Of a stretch of DNA of 64,000 nt, positions 1-11,056 are shown piece after piece; the first letter of the stretch is position 1; every line of letters begins with the position of its first letter. Where the stretch lies: contig NC_063273.1 in assembly GCF_910591885.1 (NCBI RefSeq), positions 4,712,001 through 4,776,000 on the forward strand, given 5' to 3'. The stretch comes from Bombus terrestris (taxonomy: Eukaryota; Arthropoda; Insecta; Hymenoptera; Apidae). The notes beneath the pieces are model-generated. The model was not told the DNA's origin. It ran no database searches and saw nothing but the letters and a program-made list of their open reading frames with translations. The position numbers and the translations under genes were made by a program.

Positions 1-403
1 TGATCCTGATTTAATATAAGCTATCTTTTGAGATGAAGGATTTAAGCCCAAGTACTTAAACTAAGTCAATTAATTATATAATCCTAAACATATGAATTAA
101 AAAAATACAATACACCATTTTATTATAGTCAACCGCAAATTTTATACAGATGTTATAACAAAATTGTATATTTGAAATAAACCCCTAACTAATGCTAAAT
201 ATATCTTGTATACTTTACTTTATTACTATATATTCCATACAAGTATTTGCATTGAATAAAATAAATTATTAAAATATATCGGACGTTTATTTAAATCATG
301 ACATTATACCGTTATATATCGCGCTCTTTTTGAACATAACCTAAAAGTTACCCCGCAACTGGTACAAAAACAAGAGGTCGAAGAAGTGTGAGATTTTTAA
401 ACA
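1..403. other. 5' flank of AIMP3, no gene seen
   Basis: AT-rich DNA upstream of the AIMP3 start codon. No credible ORF on either strand. A short less AT-rich patch (about 318-380, including GCGC and CCCGC) just before the ATG is the likely core promoter and 5' UTR of AIMP3. No TATA box is evident. Confidence 0.5.
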
Positions 404-1191
404 ATGGTTTTATGTAACGTAGAATGTTTAGAAAGAATTTCAAATTACTTAGATGTTTCACCGCTACCACTAGAAATGCAAGAAAATGTAAAATAATAAA
501 TTTTGTATGAAAATAAATTACTTTCGAGATCGCGATTTTTATATTATTTTATAGGTAATCGTTACTACGGAAAGGGAATCAAATGAAAAGATAGAAGGGT
601 TTAGTACTATAATTCAACTGTTGATTGAAAATTCGAAATATCCTGACATACTTGGTATTGACAATGAAATGAAAGCATTATCACGTCAATGGCTGGAATA
701 TGCAGTTGTCTGTGTTAATTACGCTGATACTCCTGCTAATGCAAAAAGAGTCTTGCAGGTAATTAAAATCCAATTTATTCAATTATTTATCTAATAAAAT
801 TAAAGAAATACAAAATTACACTAATTGAGTTAGAAATGTACAAAATATATACAGAATTTCATTTTTATAGGAATTAAATGTTACATTAAGAGACAAGACA
901 TATTTAACTGGTACAGAGAAAACCATTGCTGATGTTACATTGTATTATGCTCTACATTCAATAATGGTAATGAAAATAAAGTGCAATAAGTAGAGCATGG
1001 GAATCCTTAGTAGATTGTATGGATCAATCTAATCTCTTTGACCTATTTTTGTGTTGCAGCGGGAATTAACTCATCAAGAGAAAGCTCAATATGTACATGT
1101 CTCAAGATGGTTTGATAACATGCAACAAGAAGAAAAGTTAAGACAACAATTAGATTTAATTTCTTTTGATTTGTTACATCTATTTTTATGA
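404..1191 (+). CDS. AIMP3: AIMP3 / EEF1E1, multi-tRNA-synthetase complex auxiliary protein p18
   Basis: Four exons, 404-487, 555-758, 871-966 and 1060-1191, all with GT-AG introns in phase 0, give a 171-residue protein (the family is about 175). It has the EEF1E1/AIMP3 pattern: a degenerate GST N-terminal part, the YLTG..KTIADVTLYYALH stretch of the GST C-terminal helical domain (about residues 105-126), and the helix with VSRWFDNMQ. In animals AIMP3 is a non-catalytic scaffold of the multi-aminoacyl-tRNA synthetase complex, binding methionyl-tRNA synthetase, and has DNA-damage roles. The ATG at 404 is the first in frame and gives the usual family start. Introns are 67-112 nt. Its 3' end converges on the membrane-protein gene. 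Family assignment is from remembered alignment and is strong. Confidence 0.93.
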
Positions 1192-1201
1192 ATAAAATAA
1201 A
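1191..1201 (+). other. Two overlapping AATAAA poly(A) signals on the AIMP3 stop codon
   Basis: AATAAA at 1191-1196 begins on the last base of the TGA stop (1189-1191), and a second AATAAA overlaps at 1196-1201. If used, the AIMP3 3' UTR is only some 20-35 nt long. Seen directly; use is inferred. Confidence 0.55.
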
Positions 1202-2954
1202 GAAAGAGTAGTAATTTTATAGACATTACATATTATTGTTAAAATAACTTGAGGAACAATAACAGACAGTTACATATTTATTTGTCAACTTATAAAAATA
1301 GAAGTAACTAAATTGACAAAATATAAAATTTAAAACATAATGTATTTCTTGTGTCACATATGATAATCTTTTTACATTAGTTCAAAGATAACAATAGCAA
1401 CCTAGTATCATGGAATAAATCTTTTTAATATATCGAAAAATGTGATTGTTTTGTTTTGTTTTAGATAGACAAATTGCGCATGTTAATTTTCGCAATTTAG
1501 AGCTGATTCCTATATCTTGTCTATGCTCTAAGCAATTACAGTATTACGGTATTAACTATTCACATATGCATATTTATGTATTCGTATTTTATTATTACAA
1601 GGCATAGACTTGCCCTGACATCTTACGGAACCTCGTGTTATATGTTCTAAAATACCGGTTGTTCAGGTCAAAGTTCAGAGAAACAGAGGTTTTACCATAC
1701 CCTGTACGATCTAGAATCTAGAGCGCTGAATGTAATTTATATATATATATATTCAAATCAACCGCGGAAGTTGATAAAGTTACTAACAGTTATTACTAAT
1801 TGAATCGTAATATTTGATGGGAAATATCAAATAATATGACTTAATTGGCTGTTATCATAATTATAGTTTTATGTAATTCAAAAATGTATTAGACTATTAA
1901 CAAAACTGTCACTGATTTTTTAAATTATGAAGTATCAAATCGAATGAGAAATTTTTTATCTTTTTGGCAATGTATAGTGAAATAATGCTTGTTTTTAATT
2001 AAATAATTTTATTCTTCAAAATAATTTCCATTATACTCAACAAACTTCTATAATAGACAAATATAATAGATTCTATTTGTAATCACTATTCCATCCAGGC
2101 ATATAGTATTAAGTAGAATAGATGATTCGTAATACCCAGATAATACGTAACTAGTTTTTATTGATTTATTAAAATTTGTGGTTTCAAAGATGTTAATAAT
2201 TTAACATATAACCAAAACATGCATATTAATTTATTTTTTAATTTTTTCCAATATCTCTCAATGAAATGAAGCATATATACGATTAACAGAAACATTTGAA
2301 ATTTATTTTAAAATTAATAGTTGTTTTAATGTTACTACCTTTATTAACATCTTTCAAACAATTTCAACAATATTCAATTGTATAGTGACATAATGATGTA
2401 TTGTACATGTATAAGTATATATAGCACATAAGACTAAAAGGTACTACATCTAATACTTTATGTTGATTTTCCTAACTTAGCTTTAATTTATCAATAAATA
2501 AGGATAAATATTTAATCAGTCTTAAATAGAGAAAATAACATAAATAATGATTGATCTGAGATAATACATGCATTTTGTACTTTCCATAATTTTATATATA
2601 AAATATTGCATATCATTCCATAAATTATATTTATATATGTTGTACTTTTATATAACATATTTTCTGTTTAGAAAATTAGAAAATAAGAATTTATGCTTTG
2701 TTAAATATATAACAAGCCAGTTATATCATTGTTTTAAACTACATAACTATAAGATTCACATTTTCGTATTTTGATATCATTAGTTGAAAATATTATTTTT
2801 GATATCATCACACAACATAAATTACTTACTACTACTAATTAAGTTAATAATATTAGTCAATATAAATAATAATAAATATGATCACTGTAGAATGTTATAC
2901 AATTCTTTTTAAAGTACGTAAACACTACTATATTATTATGATACTTCTAACATA
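1202..2954. other. Convergent intergenic region, AIMP3 to membrane-protein gene
   Basis: About 1.75 kb of mostly AT-rich DNA with no convincing ORF. The stretch 1440-1730 is less AT-rich and holds a DR1-type nuclear-receptor site at 1665-1677. The remainder (1740-2954) is low-complexity A/T sequence that includes the 3' UTR of the minus-strand gene. No tRNA or other structured RNA was recognised. Confidence 0.5.
1665..1677 (+). promoter_or_regulatory. DR1 nuclear-receptor site (AGGTCA A AGTTCA)
   Basis: AGGTCAAAGTTCA is two direct half-sites spaced by one base, with the CAAAGTTCA core favoured by HNF4 (also bound by USP/RXR or Seven-up/COUP-TF dimers). It sits about 470 bp past the AIMP3 stop, between convergent genes, so the target gene is unclear. 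The match is exact; function is inference. Confidence 0.35.
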
Positions 2955-4161
2955 TTAAAGACACATGTAGACAAAAATTAGTATTCCATTTAATATTCCA
3001 ATTAAATAATTTATTTGTACTCCTGATACCTTTGAAAATCTGGAAAAGAAATAAGATATATGTAACAGAAGAAGCAATTAAAAAGTTATATAAAAAATAC
3101 TCAAGTTACATAATATACAAATAATATGATTATATATTACTTAATTTAATTAAGTACAGTAATTATATACAGTAAATTTTCCAAACTTTAACTTACCTTT
3201 GTTTAGAGGGACTAAAAGGGGAAGGTGGATTGATTCCAGGAATACTGCTATCTTTGTAAATTATAAACCAAGTAAAACCCATCATAATAAGACCACATAC
3301 TGCTGCTTTTATTAGCCATCCATATGTTTTAAAAAATGATGTCATTACATTCACAACATCATCGTATTGACTACCATTGACAAATTTGTCACTTATAGTT
3401 GTTAACTGTTTTACTTTGAACTCTGATATATCAGATATACGTGATAAATCAAATACATTGAATATGTTTGAAAATATAGACGTTGATGATGCTACATATT
3501 TAACATTATTTTGCAGCTGTAAAATACTACCTAAAGAGATGATATGAAAATACCAACAGTTACAATAACATATAAATTATTTAACATGCAATGCTGCAAC
3601 AAAATTGATTTCTATATGTCTAAATTTATTAATAGAACAAAAAAATTTTCATTTGTAGATTTAATTGTAGTTTAGAGAGCATATTCTATTTAGAATGTAT
3701 TAAGACACATTGAAAACAAATTAAATTCGCAAATTAGATTGCAAATGACGCAACATTGCACAAGTATATTAAAGCATAAATTTTGCATTATTATTTGAAG
3801 CTTGTCAATACGAAGATATTGAAAAAAAGTTATCATAAACGATACATTCCTTGTGTTTAATAAATTTTATATCAAGATAAATATATACAAAGTATAAATA
3901 CATGCAACATGAATTAACACACACAAGACAAACTTCTTAATAAAAAAAAAATACGACTGAACATTACTTACCATAATTTATATATATTTTTCCCAAGACA
4001 ATAGACAATGATATTATAAACAGCACTAAACTGAAATTCTGTTCATTTATTTGTAATCTTTTCCATAACCTCACTGGTGCAGTGCAATTTTTGTTTGTCA
4101 CTAAATCGTTAGTTCTATTTAAACGTGAATTTAGATTTTTTTCACCCATTTCGATTTCCAA
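2955..4161 (-). CDS. Uncharacterised three-pass membrane protein
   Basis: Three exons on the minus strand, 4161-3972, 3530-3197 and 3039-2955, with GT-AG junctions in compatible phases (1 and 2), give 202 residues. I do not recognise the family. There is a polar N-terminus; a first hydrophobic helix at about residues 43-58 (SLVLFIISLSIVLG); a roughly 85-residue soluble loop; a second helix (LIKAAVCGLIMMGFTWFII); a short proline-rich linker (PGINPPSPFSPSK); and a third helix at the C-terminus (YLIGILNGILIFVYMCL). No signal peptide cleavage site is evident, so ER or another endomembrane is likely. It is transcribed away from Myo31DF across a shared 660-bp upstream region. The coding call rests on phase-consistent splicing and clear membrane segments; the function is unknown. 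Confidence 0.7.
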
Positions 4162-4820
4162 TTATAAAACACATATACATTTATATTGAACATTCAAAAG
4201 ATTGTGAATGACAAGTGAAGTGATACGTATCACCAAAAATAACAGTGAATAATAATAACACACATAAATAGCACTCGATTCATACATATACCTTTACGTA
4301 AAACTCTTGCGCATGCGTGTTAGAAACGATTATTCAGGACTGTATTATACGATTTGTATTCAAATTCAAAATATCACATTTTAAGTACTATATTAATTTT
4401 TTGTAAATTCTACACAGAATTTAAAAATATGTGGATATTATAGAGAATAACTAAAATGAATGATCAATAAATTTCAATTTTATAGTTTATATGTCTATTA
4501 TAATACTATAATTTGTTTCTTTATAATTTATTTATTATTTGCAATAATAATATCTTAAATATATAGTTGTAAAATAATATGTTTGATATGTTGTATTGAA
4601 AACCGAAGTAAATGATAATGCACATCGCAGCAACGCTCCTGCAGTTATATGATTATGGAGGGGTGAAAGGTAGGTTAGAGGTTTCAGTTAACCGCAGTCG
4701 TCATTCGCTTAGCGGCGAAGACGGTGTGTTTGAAGGAGCTGGACTCCACAAGGAACAAGTTATTTGTATTTAGACGTATATGGAACCGTAAATTACGCAT
4801 ATATATTTATTATTAAAAAA
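4162..4820. promoter_or_regulatory. Divergent promoter region, membrane-protein gene and Myo31DF
   Basis: About 660 bp separates the two divergent ATGs. A GC-richer island at 4615-4760, with AGTTAACCGCAGTCG and TTAGCGGCGAAGACGG, lies just before the myosin start and looks like its core promoter and 5' UTR. The rest is AT-rich with no further feature. Confidence 0.4.
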
Positions 4821-7800
4821 ATGGCAACGCAAGAGGAAATTGGTATTGGAGATTTGGTCCTTTTGGATGAAATCACATTGGAAAAAATTGTGGAAAATTT
4901 ACGAGTTAGGTAAGATCATGTTTTGACTAGTGATGAATAAGGCGGTAAATCAGGAAATTGGCGGGAAATGGAGGAATACAAGTTACTTTTCCTTTAAAAA
5001 ACGTGACAGGTGTCCTGTTTATGTTTCGATAGTGTTAGTATTTCGTAGATAATCCACCAAGAGGGCGTGGCTAACCGTATAGCAGGTGGTTGCAATTCGG
5101 TTTCGTTATTTGGATTTGAACTTGACCTATATATAATACCCATGATATAATAGAATACATGAAAATTTTATATCGAGAGCACCCTCAAATAATAATATGC
5201 TCCTGAACATGGATTTTATTTCCATAACTATGAATTTATGCATTTCTTTCCGTTTTTATATTTATATAAAATCGTTAATTATAATACGTATTTTAATGTG
5301 TTTACATTTTTATATATAAAGCTATTAGTATATGTTTAAAATATTTAGTTTTATAGTAAGTAATATTTAAGTCTTATCTTGTTCCGTATTCTATGAGTCA
5401 TCGTCTTCAGTTCTTTGGTATCTTAAACTTTACATGATACTTAACTAACTGTTCTTGATAATAAAAATGTTTACAATTTCTTTTATTCTATGTATGAAAC
5501 ACATATTTAATAACATTTCATTTAAAAATGAGATACTTATTCTGTTTATAAATAAATACATATATTTTTTAAAGTAAAGATCATTTGAAAAAATGTATAG
5601 TTTCAAGCGCGCGATTGATAACGAAGATAGATAACGCAACTTAGTATAATGAATTGTATACGTTTGTATTGTAAATTGTTTTATACGTAATATACGTATA
5701 ACGTTTCCTACGTAGAATACGTAGTAAACGTATTTAATTTTTAACCTTAATATATGATTATATTATAACACTTAATAAACAAACTAAAACATTAGTTGGA
5801 TATAATGATAAAAAAATAATTGATAAAACGATAAAATTTATCTTTCAAAAATAAAAACAAGTTTATATATTAGCACATATACATATCAAAGTTCTGTTGA
5901 ATTATATTTATTTATTATACTTATATTTAATTTTATTTTAGATACAATGGTGGAAAAATTTATACGTACATTGGAGAAGTATGTATCAGCATAAATCCAT
6001 ACAGAAGTGTAAATATATATGACAATGATTATATTAATAAATATAAAGGTAAAGGATCATATTTCACATAGTAACGTCATAAAGACATGTTGACTAAAAA
6101 AAATAATTAAAAATTATCAGATAATATATAAGAACAATTTTAAAAATTATATTTTAGATAGAGAATTATTTGAAAATCCACCACATATTTTTGCAATTGC
6201 TGATGCAGTGCACAGAGAAATGAAGCAACAACGTCGTGATACTTGTATTGTAATTAGTGGGGAATCTGGTTCTGGTAAAACAGAAGCAAGTAAAATTATT
6301 ATGAAATATATTGCTGCAGTTACCAATTTAAGTGGTCAACAAGAAATAGAAAGGTGTATAGATCATTCAAGAATAGTATCTTATTGTCAAATCTTCTGAA
6401 GTCATTTCATTTGTCTTTAGAATTTTGTATCTATAGCATCTAATATTATATTTTCTCGTCTGTCAGAGTAAAAAATATTCTTATACAATCTAATTCACTA
6501 CTGGAAGCTTTTGGAAATGCAAAAACAAATAGAAATGATAATTCCTCTCGATTTGGAAAATACATGGATATAGATTTTAATTTCAAAGGTGATCCAATTG
6601 GTGGTCATGTTACTAACTATTTATTGGAAAAGTCAAGAGTTGTATATCAGCAAAATGGTGAACGGAATTTTCATTGTTTCTATCAGGTATTAACAATAAT
6701 TTCATTGTATATTATTTTTCTTCACTGCACATAAAGTATTGTATTTGCAAAACAGTTTACTTAAAATTTGCAGTTATTAAATGGTTCCAGTGAAACAGAG
6801 TTAAATAAATTACGCCTAGTACGAGATCCAGCTGCTTATTTCTATGTTTGTGCTGGAAATTGTAATAAAACCAATGCAACTGATAAAAGTGACTATAAAA
6901 CAGTTACTTCAGCTATGTGTACTCTTGGATTCACTCAAAATGAAGTGCAGACAATCTGGAATATCATTGCTGGCATATTACATTTGGTTTGTTGTAACTA
7001 AAATAATGAAGAAAATTAGAAAGTTACTATTTCATTTCTAATATGAAATTTGTTTTTTCAGGGCAACATTACTTTTAAACTTATTGACGACAAACTTTTC
7101 ATTGAAAATAGAACTGCTTTAAACGATACAGCAAATTTATTTTCTATTAGTGTACAGGAATTAAGTACAGCTCTTACACAAAGAGTTATTGCAGCAGGTG
7201 GAGAAGTTATGCAAAAAACTCATACTTCAACAGAGGCAGAATATGGTAGAGATGCCTTTGCTAAGGTAATATTTGCTTTTATGTTTCCCATGTTTAAAAA
7301 ATAAGTAAATAGTACTTAAATTTTTATTAAATAATAAAAACTAAATTATATTTTAGGCTGTATATGAAAGGTTATTTACTGAAATTGTATCTCGTGTTAA
7401 TAGTGCAATTAATGTAAATGATACAGAAGCTTATAAAAGATATAGAACAGTAATTGGAGTACTTGACATATATGGTTTTGAAATTTTTGATATAAATAGT
7501 TTTGAACAATTCTGTATTAATTACTGTAATGAAAAGTTGCAACAATTGTTCATTGGTAAGAAAATTTTACATAAACTTATTATATTGAAAAAATTGAATA
7601 GACATTTAATATTATTAGATGTATTATTATTAATTACATTTAATATTTTAGAATTGGTATTAAAACAAGAACAAGAAGAATATAAAAGGGAAGGTATAGC
7701 ATGGCAAAATATTGATTATTTCAATAATCAAATAATTTGTGATTTAGTAGAGCAACCTCATAAAGGAATGATAGCAATTATGGATGAAGCTTGCCTTAAT

Positions 7801-10020
7801 GTCGGCAAAGTTACAGATGAAGTTAGTTTTCTTAATTTATTATATTGATATTCATTATTTATTATATACTATGCTTGCAAAAGTTATGATTATTCTGTAT
7901 AATATTTCTAGATGCTTCTAGAAGCTATGGATCAAAAATTACTTGATCATAAACATTATGCTTCTCGACAATTGAAGCCAATGGATAAAGAACTTCAACA
8001 TAAAATTCAATTTAAGATTAAGCACTATGCTGGAGATGTAATATATAATATTAATGGCTTTTTAGATAAAAATAAAGATACGTTATTTCAGGATTTTAAA
8101 CGTTTACTTTATAAAAGCAGTAATCCAATAGTTAGCAAAATGTGGCCTGAAGGTGCACAAAACATTCTAAAAGTATGTAAATACATTTACTACATAATTG
8201 CGTATTACATTATTTTTATTGTTATACTATTTCATTTTAGACAACAAAAAGGCCTTTAACAGCTGGAACTCTTTTTCGTAATTCCATGATAGCTCTGGTT
8301 AAGAACCTAACAAGCAAAGAACCATTCTATGTGAGGTGTATAAAACCTAATGAAGTTAAATCACCAGTTGTATTTGATGAAGAAAGAGTAAATCATCAAG
8401 CACGATATTTAGGTCTTCTCGAAAATGTATTAGTTAGAAGAGCAGGTTTTGTGTATCGTCAACGATATGACACATTTTTAAAACGGTATCTGTCTATATA
8501 TATATATGCAGAAAAGTAATGTGATTATTACATAACGAAATTTTTTAAATTATATTACCAATGAAATTATTTTTATCAGGTATAAGATGATATCTCAATA
8601 CACTTGGCCAAATTTTAGAGGTGGTAGTGACAAAGATGGTGTACGTACTTTAATGGATGAAAAAGGTTTTAGTAATGATGTAAAATATGGACATACTAAA
8701 ATATTTATTCGTTCACCACAAACACTTTTTGCATTAGAAAAGGTCAGCGTTATTTAATTTTGTCTATTTAAAATTACGCAAATATTGAAACAAATCCTTT
8801 AAAACATATTTATTTTTAGGCACGTAGCGATTTGATCCCGGGTATTGTAATATTATTACAAAAGCAATGGAGAGGATATTTATGTCGTCAAAAGTATAAA
8901 AAGATGAAAGCTGCCCTTATTATAATGAAACATTATCAAAAGTATAAAATGTACACCTATATCAAAGAATTAGAAAAAATGTTTCAAAATGCAAAAACAA
9001 TGCGGGATTACGGCAAACATTTAACTTGGCCCTGTGAAAATTTTGCTGTGAGACACATAATATTTGCTTTAAAAATGATGTATGAAAGATGGTGGGCATG
9101 GATGATTCTCAGACTTATCCCTAGAGACGACTGGCCTCAACTACGATTGAAGGTATATATATCGTCACTCAAGATAACTAATTCTTAATTCCAATTTTTG
9201 ACATTAACACAATCTTAGATGGCTGCGGGCGTAGTTTTGCGTTCAAAGCGACTTCATTGGGGACAAGATAGACGTTGGGAGGGGAATTATCTTTCCAAAC
9301 CAGATGAAAATCCTCAAAGTGATATTTTTAATTCTTCAATAAATAATCTTCGCAATACCGATCATTTTAAAGCAGTTTTATTTAGTGCATTTATTAGAAA
9401 AACCAACAGGTTTGTATTGAGTGTTGTTACATTACATGCTGAATTTTATCAATTCTGTTATAAGTAAATTATAATTATAGATTTAATAAACCAAAGGATC
9501 GTGTACTAGTAGTTACTGAACATGCAATATACAAGCTTGAAAGTTCTAAATTTAAAAATATGAAAAAAGGCATGCCAATAACGGAAATAACAGGTTTAAG
9601 TGTATCACCTGGAAAAGATCAGCTTATAACAATTCATTCAAATCGAGGAAATGATTTTATTATGTCAATCATTGCTAAAGATGATAGAGTTGGAGAACTT
9701 GTTGGTATTTTAAGTAATAAATATAATCAGTGAGTACATATTTATTGTTTAAAATTTTATATGCAAAGCTTTGCTGCTTGAATATATATTAAAATATTAT
9801 ATTTTATGCTAGATTACGTTCTGCTGATCTACAAATTACAGTGGATGTAAAATTTAAATGTATGCTGGGAAATAAGAGTAAAGTATTACGAGTAGAAGTA
9901 CATCCTGAAGTTCATGAACCAACGTTCAAAAAAGATGGTGAAAATATCATATACGTCATTCCGCCGTCAATCGGTATAATTGATGGAAGTGCTAATACAA
10001 GGTTCAGAACCGCTAACTAA
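4821..10020 (+). CDS. Myo31DF: Unconventional myosin ID (Myo31DF orthologue)
   Basis: Fifteen exons: 4821-4909, 5942-6048, 6158-6353, 6467-6686, 6774-6986, 7062-7265, 7357-7555, 7652-7821, 7912-8172, 8241-8485, 8580-8742, 8820-9152, 9219-9409, 9481-9729, 9813-10020. They give 1015 residues (the Drosophila protein is about 1011). The class I motor head has the P-loop GESGSGKT at residues 100-107, switch I (NRNDNSSRFGK), switch II (DIYGFE) and actin-binding FYVRCIKPN. An IQ-type neck (LLQKQWRGYLCRQKYKKMK) and a TH1 lipid-binding tail follow. Class ID myosin is an actin motor that sets left-right asymmetry in flies. Intron 1 is 1.03 kb; the others are about 65-115 nt. No catalytic residue is missing. 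Confidence 0.96.
4955..4968 (+). promoter_or_regulatory. E2F-type site in Myo31DF intron 1
   Basis: AAATTGGCGGGAAA, 46 bp into intron 1, contains the E2F consensus (TTTCCCGCC on the other strand). The same 14-mer lies upstream of POLA2 at 40182-40195. Myosin ID is not a known cell-cycle gene, so binding here is speculative. Confidence 0.3.
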
Positions 10021-11056
10021 AATAATCCTTTCAACTGCCTTTCTAATATTTTATCATAAATATTAAGGTTAAATTATTATATATACTAATAATGTTACTA
10101 CAAAAATATTTTTTGAAAATATCTTTTTATATATTCATACATCTATTAATGTACAAATAATATTAGGAATATTAATAGGGTCGTAAGTTAAAAACAAGTG
10201 ACAATACAGTAATTTAGTAATATAAAGCATTTTTAGTGCAAATACGCGAGTATTTTACGAGTATTTTACTGTATCAAATAAGTAATGGAAAGACTTTATT
10301 ATATTGTTTAACAAAACTTCTTTATGTAAATATATACAAAATTAAATCCATTAAAAGTAATGCATTTCAAATTGTAAGAATTAAATGCATTACTTATGTG
10401 AATAAGTTGTAAATTTCTAAATTGGAATGATACATAGGTCTTAAGAGAATTAACACAGTATTGCTTTAAAAAGTATCATTCTTTGGTACAGTAGTCTTAA
10501 TACATATTTACCAATGTGGCATTTTACTTAAAATATTTTTGAAAATATATTTTTACACCATCGTTGAATATTTATATATTATGTGAAAATTTAATAAGAT
10601 TTATAAAAAACACAATTTATATGTATGTTAAAACTGATATATAGATTAATCAAAATTTTAACACTATTAAGCATAAATAATAGATAGCATAATAAAAAGA
10701 TAAATATCAATGAAAAATTTGTCACATAATTATTGTATTGAAAATTTTCTAATTATATTAATGTTATGTTTTAATAATGCTGTACGAGTTGAGATAAAAG
10801 ATGTAATATGATATAGCACATCATAAAATGGTGCCATTGTTAAAAAATAAATTTACATTTTTACATATTTTTTTTTATGTATAAAATTATATAAGTAACC
10901 ATAAGCAGAAACAATAAATCATTTACGTACGACAAAAAATGTTTCTAAATTGAAATGTTTTTCCATAAGTTAAAAGATACGAATTTTTTTATTTATTACA
11001 TTTTTTATTGTTGATGTGTAATAGAATACATTTTTTATACAAAATAATAATGTAAT
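10021..11056. other. Convergent 3' region, Myo31DF and USP5
   Basis: One kilobase of very AT-rich DNA between the two stop codons, holding both 3' UTRs. Candidate AATAAA signals lie around 10845-10920. No ORF or structured RNA was recognised. Confidence 0.5.
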
